DNA of 64,000 nt from Letharia columbiana. Lineage: Eukaryota; Ascomycota; Lecanoromycetes; Lecanorales; Parmeliaceae. The position numbers and the translations under genes are program-made. The notes under the pieces were generated by a model. The model saw only the letters and a program-made list of their open reading frames with translations, did no database searches and had not been told where the DNA came from. The DNA lies in assembly GCF_014066305.1 (NCBI RefSeq), contig NW_023501069.1:62001-126000 (forward strand), in the 5' to 3' direction. Shown piece by piece: positions 23,923 through 36,340 of this stretch (its first letter is position 1; each line of letters starts with the position of its first letter).

Positions 23923-25517
23923 ATGCCAAAGGCTGGACCTTTGACAAGGTCAGTGTCTAAACGGGTTAGACCAGCAGAACCACCCGCAGGCAACAACACT
24001 CATGCGAATGCCGTGCAGGCGCTCTCCAATGTTCAATCCCCTCAGCCGCATGGAGGGTTTGGGCGCAGACTTCATTCTGATGAGATAGTCATTGGACTCG
24101 GCTTAGGTAGCCCGAGGCAGAATCCATTATCGGCCCTTCCGCCAGATTACCGCGATGTTGATGTTTCTTGCGTTTGCAGCTCGCCAGAAAAACCCGCAAG
24201 CACGCTTGGGAATGTCTGTGAGATTGGTAACGGGAGTAAAGGCATCAAACGGAAGGGCAGCAAGTGGAAGTCGATAGGTAGCTTTTTTGGGAGAAGTCAA
24301 GTTCGGTCCGCTTCGCCATTCTACCAGCTGGATCAAAAACAGCAACCGGAACCAGCCAGGCAGATCATCGCCCAAGACTACTTGGAGACCAACGCTCTTC
24401 GTCGCAAGCGGGCAGACTCGAATCATGGTAACAAAGCGCATCAAGTAGATTCATTCACGGGTACGCCTGGAAAAGAAATCGGAGAGCCTCAGCCTGAAAT
24501 GCAGCGAATTCCTGCCAAGTATACAGCACACGCCATAGCAGGGGATTCGGATCCTCATGGAGAGCGGCAGGGGTCGCGGATGCGTGGGCCATCATTACTA
24601 CAAGTTGAGATCCCGTGCGTGGAATTGGAGCGTTATAGCGTAATGTTTGGCGACGTCCTGGAGCCTCAGGTACGGCAAATTCAGCGGCAGCCTTCACTGT
24701 TGGCTCGAAGGCAGGCCCACTTGGAGGAGCCACATACCGTCACTGACTCGAGCAGCGAGGTACGTTCTTCTGCTGTTGAAAACAAAATTACTAGCTCACA
24801 GATGTCTAACAGTCTTTTGAGCTTGACTTGCCAAAACTCGGTATGCGAGCTGACTCAGTATCATCCAAGTCCTCCAAGTCTTCATCTTTCTCGCTCTTCC
24901 CCTCGACTCCTCCTCTTTCAGCCCGCACTTCTGTGAACAAGCTGCTTCCGAAGCCTAGTCCTTTGAGTCGTTCGATGACTGCCCCCACTCACCACCTTTT
25001 TCCGCCCAGGCCCGCGATCAAGAAAAGCAAATCCCAGGAACAAGATCATGTGCTTGTCGTAGTGCACAACTCGGAAGATATCCCAGGGACCCCAACGTTT
25101 CACGGTCGTCAACCTAGTTCCAATCATTCTCAGCGCTCCGCGAACTCGACTACAGCTAGCTCTTTCGAGTGCGCAGAGTACCCTGGGTACTCGTACCCCA
25201 CCACCGAAACGCACCCTCCCACACATACGAATGGTGCACCACAGGATTTTCTGCAACGTGCATTCCCAGCGCGGAAATCAAGCATGAAAAAGCTAGCTTC
25301 ACCGGAACCACGGTATAGAAATCAAAGGGAAGACCCAACCGGCCCTCCTGCTGAAGTCTCCGTGGCTAGGCAAATTTCCATTTCACGTCGACAACAGCAA
25401 CTTCTTGTCCCGATCGTCCCAAAGACTGCCCGTCAGCCCATGCAGCCCAGAATCAATGAGCAGAGCACCACGGAGGAGTCGAGGAAATCGCAGCATCTGA
25501 CTTTGGAGAATGCTTGA
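23923..25517 (+). CDS. Fungal-specific disordered protein with a VEIPxxELERYSVMF motif
   Basis: Exons 23923-24759 and 24813-25517 (53-nt intron, donor GTACGT, acceptor AACAG) encode 513 aa. I do not recognise a functional family. Most of it is low-complexity, Ser/Pro/Gln-rich and basic. Two stretches look conserved: KGSKWKSIGSFFGR near residue 110, and VEIPCVELERYSVMFGDVL at residues 228-246. Over the exon junction the frame reads SSE-SFELDLPKLGMRADSVSS, joining the conserved parts. Motifs like this recur in unnamed Pezizomycotina proteins thought to be scaffolds; that is memory, not a search. The start was chosen as the MPKAGPLTRSVSKRVR methionine; the frame is open upstream to 23662 but reads as CT-rich leader. 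Confidence 0.7.
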
Positions 25518-25824
25518 ATACATCGTTGTTTCTTCTGGCAAGAAACAGGGGTTTCTGTTCGTACAGGCAGCATAAGGAGCCCTTCCATTAGAAATGCTTC
25601 GCGTTTATGGCAGGGTCAGGCCATAAATGTGTGGATGTATATTATGAGGAGACATTCGATTCTTGTAGATATCTTTTGCCTTGAGATTCGCAACTGGAAG
25701 AGAAAACGCTACGAGGAATGCTTTCCGTGCTCTGTTTTTACCTTCTCTATTGAATGACACCAGGGCCTTCCCCATACGCTATATTGAATGGCTAGAAGTA
25801 GGTTCGTTATAACCCTTCCTGATT
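25518..25824. other. Convergent 3' intergenic region
   Basis: About 300 bp between the stops of the disordered protein gene and slh1. No feature recognised beyond expected 3' UTRs. Confidence 0.4.
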
Positions 25825-28800
25825 TCATGAGCTCTTCTTTCCATTGACATCCTCAACAACTGGCGCTGCCGGCATCTCTATGCCCTTGATCTTCCACATC
25901 ATATTTACATACGCATCGCTGGCCACGAGGACATCGACCTTTCTCTCCACACTCTCAGGCTTCAACTTCAGTATGGATCTCGACGTTGGCTTGTTTCCAC
26001 CACCACGTACCTTTTGCACTGAAGGCCAATTTATCCTTTTCAACGCCAAAACCTCGTCTTTGGCTGGATCAGCAACGACAAGGAAGAAGCCTTCGGATTG
26101 TGGTTTGGGAAACTTGGGGGCATAAATGCGATAATCAGGCTGTGTTGCGGGGTTGAGACGAGCAGCGCCTACAGTGAGGCCAAGGGCATTGACGTCCATG
26201 ACATTGACATTGAGGTTTGGGAGTGTGCCAATTGCTTTTTCGACTTGAGACTCCAGTTCGTGAGGCACGTCAAGACTATTAAGTACCTTGGATAGTACGG
26301 GTTTGGCAACATTGTGGATCTGGGCTAGTGAGGGGGGTTGTGACCCTCCATCTTTTGCTCTTGCCCGTTCTTTGTCCGTATTCACGCCAGGAAAGATAGA
26401 CAAGGGACCGTCCAATGGCCAGCGGGCTGACTTGATGCACTGCAGCAAAGTAATCATCATGATGCAGCTCGACAGGTAGCCCATCTCTGTCAACACATCG
26501 ATGGAAGCTTGGACAATACGTATGCTCTGGTCTAGGACTGAGTTTTGGTCGCCAACGTAGTCGGATATTGGCAAGTCGATGCGGGAAAAATAGGCCTGGA
26601 GAAGCAGGAACGCTTTGACGTGAGGGTCCCACATCGGAAGGCTGAGGGCTTCGGCTTTCAATGGTAGGTTCTTTGACAATTCCGCGTTGATAAGATCCTC
26701 TAGAAGTGGAATTCCACGGGTCAGCATCGCTTCGTCAAGGCTAAAGTGTGCGCAACGAGATCCTCTTATGCCTGCTCCATTGGAGCCTTGTCCCCCCTGA
26801 CCAATTTCCACCCCGGGCCTTTGCCTGTGAAAATGTGCCTCATTCGGGTCTTCCCCTCTCAAAATGACTCTTTACTTTGGCCATATGTCCTTTGCAATGA
26901 TCTCCTCCAGCACTTCTAGCTTTGATTTGCAGACAAAATCCGGAAGAAATGTAAGAAAAGGATGGAGGATGAAAGTCCTTACCATTGTGCCGTACAGGAA
27001 GCTCATCGAATTCGTTTGCACCGCACATCCAAGCCAGCACGTCCTCGAAGTTCGCGTCTCTTTTAGCATGCTTCACTAGATGTCGGATGGTGTTGTGAGA
27101 TAAGTAGTAATAACTCATGATCTTACCAAGTGGAGTCGAATCGACGTCGCCGCTGGAGTGCTGTGCAATACAACCCGATTCCGCTAATTCATCCAGAGAC
27201 TTGTCGACAAGTTCAATCATGAATTCATTGGCTAGTTGCTGCGCTGCGATCGTGTTGTGCTCTTCGGACGATATCTCAAGGCCGTAGTAAGAAGGATTTT
27301 TGTGCAGTCGGCGAAAGAAGAAAGTCCAAGTAAGATAATCCAGCGCATCTTGCTTGGTACTGATCGTGCCCGCAGAAGCCTCGGCGCCTAGATGGTTTTC
27401 GAGAACGTTGTGAAGGGAGGACTCCACAGGAAAACCTGTGTGTAGAAAATGTTTGTAAAATGCCTTTTTAGCCTCTTGGGTGAAAATGCGGGCAATTCCC
27501 GAAGTATCGAATTGTGGCCGTCCAGCGCGGCCTAGCATTTGTAATACATCGGTCAGATTCATGTCTTTATACCCTTCGATTTTAGCATCGAAATATTGAG
27601 TACCCTTGACTACGACCAAATGGGCTGGCAAGTTGACACCCCAAGCAAGCGTAGACGTTGCCACGAGTATTTGGATCTTGTTGTTGGCGAATAACTCTTC
27701 GGCTAACTGCCTATCAGCTTCTACCAATCCAGCATGATGCAGACCGATGCCGAAGCTCAGGGCCTCTCGCAGAGCCTCGTCTTTAACTCTGGACAGGTTG
27801 AGCTGTAGGTCATCTTCTGACATGCGTATAAAGCGTCGGGGGTTGTCCTCCATGCCACAGAGGTTGATCAAATCCTTTGCTGTTAAGCGCGTTTGCCTTC
27901 GGGAAGCAACAAAGACAATGACCGGTTTCTCGGGCGAATGGGTCTTGATTGCTAGGAACGTCGGACGGTTCATCGATTGCATGAGAGGGCAAAAGCCTCG
28001 TTGTTCTGGAAACCCATCTATAAATATCTGGAGCGGCACCGGCCTGACTGAATGTCGAAAATTGAAGAGTCCTTCTTTGACACCTAGCCAATTTCCCAAA
28101 TCCATGGCATTGGCACAAGCAGTCGACATTCCCACCAGTCGCACAGAACCTTTGGATTGAGAAGCAATGTAATTCATACGGGAAACGATGATCTCTAAGA
28201 TCGGCCCTCGATCACCTCCAAGAAGATGAACTTCGTCAATGATCACCAAGCTCACTTGGCGGACGTAAGCTCTAGTTTGCCAGCTACGACTTATACCATC
28301 CCACTTTTCAGGCGTAGTGATGATGATATCAGCATCTCGAATGGTTCGAGTATTAGGCGTATTATCACCGGTCAGCTCGACAAGCTTAAGGCCCATTTGG
28401 CGGACTAAGCGCTTGCGCCAGTCTTGCACTCGCTCTCGCACCAGTGCTTTCATCGGCGCAATATAGACGACTTTAGATCCAGGCTTCTCGCGGAAAGCCC
28501 ACCACATAGCTAGCTCTGCGGCGACTGTCTTTCCACTACCAGTTGGAGAACCGAGCAGCACGTTGGCCGAAGTGTGATAAAGAGTGTGGAAGATCTGGGT
28601 TTGCATTGGATTGAAGAATGAGAATCGTTGCCCATATATTTCTTCGAGCAGGGTATTTTTTAGCGCAGCAACCGGAAGCGGTTGAAGATCTAAAAGATCT
28701 GTATACACGCTTTCCGTGTCTGGCCTGATGAGGTGCTGGAAGGACACTGGAGTCACGGTTTCTGCACCCAGCCATCGGTCTGAGACAACCCGCACGTATA

Positions 28801-31800
28801 TCTGTGTTGGCAGAGGGTCCGACAGAGGAATGGTGAAATTTAGCTCGTGGTCGTCGTAAAGCTTCTTGCGCGTCAAGATAAAATACTCGTGGTGGTAAAT
28901 TTCCGAGTTTTCCGAGTTTTCGACCCAAATCCAATATGATTCTGACGTTCCATTGTGTCTATCGTTCCAGCGAAAATCGGCAGTAAGGTGTAGATTGATT
29001 CGAAGAACATCGCGGTTCAGAGGAGCAATCTCAGCTTCAACGGTCAACGTTGGGAAGTTGTCCAGGAGCTTCGAGATTGTATTTCCCATTCGGTTGTTAT
29101 GAACCACGTGGCCGATCTCTGCAGACTCCATGTCGCGTAATGACTCAATGGAAGAGACATTCGACTTCTCGTCAAGATTTCTCAATATAGGCTGAGGAAG
29201 GTCGAATTGGTGAAACGGATGCTGAAAGGGCCATATTTGCTTCTCAATCGACTTGCATAGAGAGAGTATGACGAGACACTGATGACCCCATCTTCTGTTA
29301 AGAGCTATCATGAACAGTGCCCTGCATATTCTTGCAGCGTTCTGTGCTACGTATGCGCAATCAGAGACAAGAGCGAAGTCATCGATACGAGCCCGAGAGA
29401 TGTAGGATTGGAGCAGAATGTTTGTCTTTGCTGATGCGATGTCGTTGCCCCCCACCACCTCGTAATGAGTTGATTCCTCTCTGAGCCTTGTAAGTTCCTT
29501 TGACTCGTTGTCGCGGGATTGAATATTGTCGAACTCGCCGCTCATGCTGATCATTTTGAGAACATCTGTTTCAGTGGCTCTCGCTCCCATCATGGTATTG
29601 AAGATCTCAATGCTTGTTTGCAAGACATAATACTGGCTTGCAATCCTACCAACGTCCTTGGCCCGAAGCTCCTCGGTCGTTTCGTTGAAGATAATCATCT
29701 GGCTCTGCTGCAGCACACGCGCTGCATCAACCGCCAACTTTCGCCTTCTTTGGACAAGATGGGGATCATCACGAATCTCGGCCCAGTCGATGCCGTATGT
29801 CAGTGGATTGCGCTGCATTCGCACGAAGAGGTAGGAGTAACCGAGCCATTGAACAGCTTCGGGGATAGAAGTCACAGTCCCCAAAGCAATTTCTGCGTTC
29901 AGATTGTCCACCAGTTTTCGAGAGAGCTTTGACTCGATTGGCTGCTGTTGAGTCACCGCAGAAAGATAGTGGTCTAGCTTGTCATGAGTGGTACAGATGA
30001 AGCCAATGCCAGTAGCTTGGAATTGCGGTCGACCAGCACGCCCAAATATTTGCAACACATCCAAGATGCCAAGATCGACGAATCTGCCCTCTTGGGAGCT
30101 ATACATTTGGGTCCCTTTGATGATGACCGCAGCAGCTGGTAGATTGACACCCCATGCGAGTGTCGCTGTACAGCAGAGCACGTTGATGTGCCCTTGCGCG
30201 AAAAGCTGTTCGACTCGATTTCGATCAGATCTTGGCATCCCAGCATGGTGAGTACCGAAGCCCTTGGGGACGATTTCTCTGAGCTCCCTTCCCTTGGTGT
30301 TCTTCAGATCTTTCATTGCTGTTGCAAATCCCTCCACCGCTTGACAATCAAATAGGTCTAGACATTGCTGATCTTGAGCCATCTGCATGAATGTCCTCGC
30401 GGAGTTGACGGTGTCTTTCCTAGAATGTACGAAGACCATGATCTGATGTCCACACTCCAGCATGTCTTTGACTTTATCGAAAGCTGTCTGGTCAATGTTG
30501 TCACGGGATGATTTGGTTCCTGTTTTTCCTTTTACACCAATGAAATGTTGCTCGAGAGGCACTGGCCGGAACGAGGCATCAAAGTAGAATAGTCCTGCCA
30601 TGCGATTTACCTTGAGGAAATCTGCAACATCAACGTAATTTGGCAACGTTGCAGAAAGGCCAACAACCCTAATGAGAGATTGAGTGCTTTCGACCTGCCT
30701 CTCTGTTCGAGCAACGAGAGACTCAATTACGGCGCCCCGTTCGTCATGAAGCATGTGCACTTCATCTATGATGAGCAGTCGGACTTTCTGTACAAGCTCG
30801 GTATCGCCAGTACTCTTGCGGGTGATAACGTCCCATTTCTCGGGCGTAGTCACGATGATCTGAGTCTGGACGATTTCTTTCTTTGTCAAATGCATGTCTC
30901 CAGTAAACTCACGCACCTGAATGCCCAGCCACGCAAGACGTCTCCCAAGCTTTTCGGTGATCTCAGCCGCCAATGCTTTCATTGGGGCCACGTAAATGAC
31001 TTTGAAATCTTCAGAATTGACTAGAAATTCCGAGGCATCGGGCGCATCCACGGGACTGGGGGTGAGGTTGTGGCCGATTGCATTCAGAATCGCAAGCATA
31101 GCAGCATCTGTTTTGCCAGCACCGGTGGGAGCACATATTAACATGTTCTCATTTGTCTTATACGCGACTGGATACACCAGGCTTTGCATGCGATTTAAGG
31201 CTTTGTAGCCCTTGAAAGTTCTTCTGCACAACCCGTCCATCTCGGAAATCTCAACGAGCTTTCTACCGACACCCAACGTACCCACCTTAGCTGCGGGAAT
31301 CAAGTATTCTTCATACTTTTCATGTTCTGTTCTCTTGCTACCGACAGGTAACCCATACTTGCGGCCTCCTGCAGCCAAAGTGTTCGCCGCGCTGTGGACT
31401 TTGTACACGTGCGGATACCGAGGGCCGTTATGATTCTGCGCTGGGTCAAGGCTTGCTGCTTTGTGTTCATGATCCTGATGTTGTAGGGCTTGCTCCCTTT
31501 GCCTTTTGCTTTGGAGATGACCAAGTACACCGTTTGCCGAGCTCGGATCATGAAACTCGCTTGACAGTATTTGACTGCGATGAGCTATTAGCTGTATGAC
31601 AAAGTCGAGGTCATCAAAGCCCAATATGTCAGCAAGAGACATCTGAAGGTCGTCATCTGTAGGATTAGTCAGTCTCTGGCAACAACAGAGACCTACTACT
31701 ATGCAGACCTCTCATATCTGACGCCAACATAGCGGACAACTGTTGCTGTAGCTCTTCTGCGTCCATGCCTGATTTGCTGCTCGCAAAAGCGAGGCATTTG

Positions 31801-32099
31801 CTCCTGAGCCACTCCTGACCGTATGAATAGGCTGACTTGGGTTTGCCGCTCGGGGACTCTGTAACACCACCTGACATGTCGCTGCTGTACTCTCGATCCT
31901 GTTCATCATCACTGAACACGTTCCACAAGTCATCCGAGCCACTGCTGCCTGTGAGATCCTCATCGTCAAGCATGATGTCGTGTCCATATCCTCTGCTTTC
32001 ACCATTCGGCTGCTCTATTCTCAATTCATTTAACGTTTGTCGCAGCGCTGCATACTGGGCTACCCATTCCGACTCAGCATTTTCGAGTGAGGATGACAT
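25825..32099 (-). CDS. slh1: Ski2-like tandem helicase Slh1/ASCC3 (Mug81-type)
   Basis: Exons 32099-31709, 31656-26983 and 26699-25825 encode 1979 aa (yeast Slh1 is 1967). There are two helicase cassettes, each followed by a Sec63 domain. Cassette 1 has APTGAGKT near residue 306, DEVHMLHDERG, GLSATLP and FGRAGRPQ. Cassette 2 has GSPTGSGKT near residue 1165, DEVHLLGGDRG, a degenerate motif III (MSTACAN) and LGRAGRPQFD. The C-terminal Sec63 domain ends MWKIKGIEMPAAP. Slh1/ASCC3 is the helicase of the ribosome-quality-control trigger complex that splits collided ribosomes; human ASCC3 also acts in alkylation repair. Brr2 is the main alternative, but the short acidic N-terminus (EWVAQYAALRQTLNEL... 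DDLWNVFSDDE) and length favour Slh1. Intron 2 is 283 nt, far longer than its neighbours' normal introns. Confidence 0.9.
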
Positions 32100-32462
32100 G
32101 ATGAGGTCTTGGTGAGGTTTGGAGGTGAAGGTTGAGATTCAGCACGAGTATCTGCCCGGGCAAGTACTGCCCACCTACACGCACTCAAAGCTGGTGGTAT
32201 TGCTGCCGATGACTAAAGTTATAGATGTCAAACCATGTTGGTGTAAATGATGATGCTAACAGTATTATATACCCTGGCGAGTGGCTGATAGTCGCGGCAC
32301 TTCCCGAAAAGCTTGTTTTCTCGACAGTAACGAAAATGGTCGAAGTTGTGGCTCAGAACCCCTACTGCTACCGTATGCACATACCACCGTCAGCCTCCAC
32401 CTAGTTTCTCCTGTAACCTACAGACCACAAAATCTTTGGCTTCGTACTAACTCTCATACAAA
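32100..32462. promoter_or_regulatory. Divergent promoter region slh1/ykt6
   Basis: 363 bp separate the two start codons. Near 32.26 kb there is TATTATATACC, a possible TATA-like element for ykt6. No other motif recognised. Confidence 0.4.
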
Positions 32463-33313
32463 ATGAAAATCTTCTACATTGGCGTGAGTAGCGCCTGCTA
32501 CCTGGGCCGTAGAACAGCACTGATGCTGATGCCTGCATACCAGATTCTCAAGAATGAGAACAAACCAGCACACGAGCTATGCGTTGAGAAAGATCTCAGT
32601 AGCTACTCAAGGTTCACAAGGGACAAGTATGATACCCAATTATACTCTGGGATATCATTCCGCGCTGATCGCTCGTTTGCGTCTCAGCTATGGCCAATTC
32701 ATGTCTCTGTTCAGCAAGACTGTCGCAGAACGAACAAAGCCTGGTCAGAGGCAAGATGTTGAAGAGAAATGTACTCTCCCCACCACCGCTCCCGTAATCA
32801 TCTCCCCGCCAATCTGAATTTCAGCTGACATGCCATTCCATCCTACACATTCCATGCCTATGGTCGCACAGAAGGCGTCGCCGGAATCATAATCAGCGAT
32901 CCCGACTATCCTGCCCTTGTCGCACATCAATTGCTTTCCAAAGTTGTCGACGAGTTCCTCGCCCGCTATCCTCGCTCCACCTTCGCCAATTCCAACCCCA
33001 ACCTACCCTTTCCACAGCTCAAAGAATACCTCGAGAAATACCAGGATCCGCAACAAGCGGACAGCATAATGAAGATCCAGAAAGAACTGGACGAGACGAA
33101 GATCGTGCTGCATAAGACGATTGAGAGCGTGTTGGAGAGAGGCGAAAAGATTGATAGCTTGGTTGAGAAGAGTGACGGACTCAGTGCTCAGTCAAAGATG
33201 TTTTATAGTGAGCATTTCATCTATTTGACTAGGTGCGATGATGCAACACTGTACTGACATCGCTTCTTGTAGAACAGGCAAAACAGCAAAATTCTTGTTG
33301 TGTAATCATGTAA
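32463..33313 (+). CDS. ykt6: R-SNARE Ykt6 (longin, prenylated); intron 3 lacks an AG acceptor
   Basis: Exons 32463-32483, 32544-32626, 32688-32770, 32842-33207 and 33273-33313 give 197 aa, the usual Ykt6 length. The longin domain runs MKIFYIGILKNENKPAHEL to about residue 130 and includes SYTFHAYGRTEGVAGIIISD. The SNARE motif (about 135-195) contains the zero-layer Arg in ESVLERGEKIDSL. The C-terminus CCVIM is the Ykt6 signature: farnesylated CAAX Cys plus an upstream palmitoylated Cys. Ykt6 acts in ER-Golgi, vacuolar and autophagosome fusion and is normally essential. Introns 1, 2 and 4 are canonical. Intron 3 (32771-32841) has donor GTACTC and a perfect GCTGAC branch site, but the frame demands an end after CCAT, where CCAG would be expected. 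The only nearby AG (TTTCAG at 32824) puts a stop in frame. Confidence 0.88.
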
Positions 33314-34071
33314 TACTCTATACAGCTCACAGCATTGTGGACAAGGCATCCCTCCAGTCAGTATGCTATCGGAGTATTGCTGCATTTTCGTTGGGTAGTG
33401 AAAAGAGATGCCGTCTAAATGCAGCCCGCCCCGTTCATGGCTCTGCATGATGACGAGGCGCCTTTCTTCATGTGTAATATTGTAGCATAAATACATTGTG
33501 TATTGGGCGCTTGGTCTCATCATTTCCTGCAATACGACATCCATTTCATCTTAAACGAAGTATGAAACCCTTGTCCCACGTCAGCTTCAGCGTGTCATTG
33601 GTATTATTCACCTCTATATACTACAAATCCCTTCAATCCGCCAAAACGAATACAACTTCTCAGCATGTAGGTTCCCAATGCCACACCACACCCCGGGCCC
33701 CGTCAAAGCGCAATGCGACCCACCATGTCACTCTTTGACACTCATGCCCCTTCAGCGCACATCGGAAGTCCGGGCCTGATTGATCTTCTAAAGTTGTTTG
33801 AATAGCTCTTTCTGTGACCTAGAGACTTTGGGAGCGGGTCGTGAACACATCTGGCTTCGCGAACCTTATGTGGCGTCTTTTTGCGGCTCATTGACTCGGA
33901 CATGTCAAATGCTGTCCAGTGTAGTCTTGGCAAAAGCAAGTATCAGATTGTGGCATGATCGGTAGCGCCGAAAAGCGCAGAATCGTATGTTATTAGTGAT
34001 GTCTCGTCCTATTCGAGATATGAGACGCTTAACTGCGCGTGGCAACCAACACTGAGCCTGTCCTTCAAACA
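33314..34071. other. Convergent intergenic region
   Basis: About 750 bp between ykt6 and the zinc-finger-like unknown. Short ORFs present look random. No RNA gene or repeat recognised. Confidence 0.4.
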
Positions 34072-35789
34072 CTATATCTTTCCTCCCTCGATGCTGATGA
34101 TATTGATATCAAAATCCTCGTCAATTGCCGCTTGCCTTCCCACAAGGCAATTCATTCGGTACAGCACCTCTCCAGTGGGAAAATGTTCCCTGTGCTCTAC
34201 CAGATGGTTCATGAAAGTCTGGATTCCACCGAACATTGGCGTGCCCCTACCCTCAGCGCAGCAGAAAATGCATCCAAAGGTGGCTTTTGTGGGGTCTGAG
34301 CAGGCCTCCTTGACCTGGATATGACTCTTGAACATAAACTCCCAGCGAAATTGTATTCCTTGCACAAGCTTGAAGACTCGCATATCAAATCCACTTTTTT
34401 TCTTGTCAATTGGTATCAAGCGGCCTTCAAACTTGCATTGTTTGCATTGGTAGTATTTGGCTGCGTTATACATGCCTCCAGGTCGCACTCTCTCTTCCAA
34501 GGCTCTTTTTCTGTCGCCGATTTGCTGTCTCCAAGCGCCTTTGCAAAAGCCGGCGTACTTGTTCATTTCGCTTGGCAGCGGATCTTTCGGGTTGATTGAA
34601 CAGATCGACTTATTAGATGAGAGTGTTTCAACAGTGGCCGCGGAAGCACGACGCTGGGAATCGAAAGATTTGATGGAGCCAGAAAATCTGTGCGATGGAG
34701 CATGACGCACTGTGTCGAAGGATAGGATAGAGTCGGTAGGCTTTTGTGAAAGAGCTGGGCTTGTAGCCTGATAGTCTTGCCATGAATTGAAGGCTGGGTG
34801 GTCAGGCTCGTATATTGAGCTTACTGCTGTGCTTATGGAATTGGTTCTAGACCTGATCGAAGCGTTGCTAGACAGTCCATTATTTGCATCTTCTATTGCC
34901 ACAGCCAGGTATTCGTCAACGAGAGGGTTTTCTGGAGGACTGACTACAGGCTCGACTTTCGTCCTCTTGCCGATGCCGAACAATCCTGTTGTGGTGACCG
35001 TAGTAGCCATTGGCTTGTATTGAGCAGCATCCCTTCTGTCGGTGCTCGTCCGTTCTCTGGACCCTCGCGCTGAATCTGAGCGTGGGGAGTATTGAGAGGT
35101 ATTGGGTGTGCTTGGAGGCGTGATCGGTCTAATGGAAGGTGATAAGGACATCTTTCGAACATGGAGAATATTGCCGTTAGCGCTAGAGGTGTTCGGAGAG
35201 GAAGAGACGGTGATGGAACTGGTGTTCTGCCGCGACGGCTGGGCCGCGTTTTGTGGAGGAGAAGAGAGCCGACCAATTTTACTGAGGGGATTCAAAGGTA
35301 AGGTCTCAATTGGACCCAAGGAGATGGTACGCTGTTGAAGCTGCATAAGGACTAGAATGGCTCGATCTTGGCTCGAGTCGCATATGTCCTGGAGGGCGAT
35401 GAAGTCGACGAATGTGTCTTGCTCCAATTGCGCTTTTAGATTTGCAAAGACCTGTCCCTGGTGGTGAGTGATGATGTCTTGCAGGGCATCCCGGGCTAAC
35501 TCTGCATGACATTCAGCGATTGTCCTTAATGTTTGTGATATATGAACGTACGATCGCCTTGTGCGAAGGCGTCACCACAACGTTTATAGGTGCGTTCATA
35601 CTGATTCCTCACGGTGCTTTCCCCACGGTTCAGCGATGATTCCAGCTCTTGGGCTGTTACGTCGATCGATGCATCTTGAAATGTATTGCGAGATCTTCTT
35701 TTAGCTATGATTTGTTGAACGAGCTCGGCGCCATTATGGTAGACGGAAGAGAGAGAAGCAACACATGCAGAGACAGAGTCTTGCGACAT
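34072..35789 (-). CDS. Fungal protein with a C-terminal Cys/His zinc-binding-like region
   Basis: Exons 35789-35552 and 35501-34072 (50-nt intron, donor GTACGT) encode 555 aa. The N-terminal 140 residues are helical (SVSACVASLSSVYHNGAELV, ELESSLNRGESTVRNQYERT, FANLKAQLEQDTFVDFIALQ) and resemble unnamed Pezizomycotina proteins. The middle (about 150-420) is Ser/Thr/Pro-rich and disordered. The C-terminal 130 residues hold AAKYYQCKQCKFEGR, a basic linker, GIQFRWEFMFKSHI, FGCIFCCAEGRGTPMF and FMNHLVEHREHFPTGEVLYR. Two CxxC pairs plus an H-x4-H suggest a C2H2-like zinc site. Function unknown; I do not recognise a named family. The open frame continues upstream to 35945, but the MSQDSVSACV start is preferred. 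Confidence 0.75.
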
Positions 35790-36340
35790 AGCAAGGAGAT
35801 TATTGGTCGGCGCAAATGCAGATCGTCCCGCGCGCGATTGAGGAAGGGATTGGCGAAATAAAACCAGGCACGCGACCGTAAATGAGCAGACAGCTCTCAA
35901 CGCAGGGACAGGATCACAAGAGGAGGATCGATCTTCATTGTTCACAGAGGAGGGGCAGGTCCCGCTGATGAAAGTCGAAAGATCGAGCTAAGGGTCTGGA
36001 CTGAATCCCCAAGTGAAAGGACTCTCGGTCCAACTACCGAAGTAATTGTATATGGAGAGGATATCCATCTCTCTATACTTGCGAAACGGCAATTCTATAT
36101 CCTGACGCCTACATCTCTATTACGCTTTGCAAAAGGCAAGTGGCCAGTGTTTCAGATGAGGAAGTGTCACCAATTATCAATGACTTGGGACTGTGCTATA
36201 GCTAAAACCTTCGTCTCTGTGAAGCTAACTAATCTGCCCACTCTGCCGCCTGGAGAACTGAGGCTGATCGTAGCAGAATACTTCGTTGCGGGGTCCTTAT
36301 AACTGACTCTAATCACTCAACGCAAGCCTATAAGATACTC
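35790..36340. other. Upstream region of the zinc-finger-like gene
   Basis: About 550 bp, ending at the left arm of a MITE. No motif or ORF that I can support. Confidence 0.4.

Noticed and set aside
26840..26862. Two separate helicase genes at the slh1 locus (long ORF plus downstream ORF)
   Set aside because: The two ORFs join in frame across a GT-AG intron to give RHN-EDLINAELSKNLPL, a continuous Sec63-domain sequence; one gene fits the family length.
32463..33313. Calling ykt6 a pseudogene
   Set aside because: All other exons, phases and the CCVIM end are intact; a single missing acceptor base is as likely an error or unusual splice site, so it stays a CDS with a flag.
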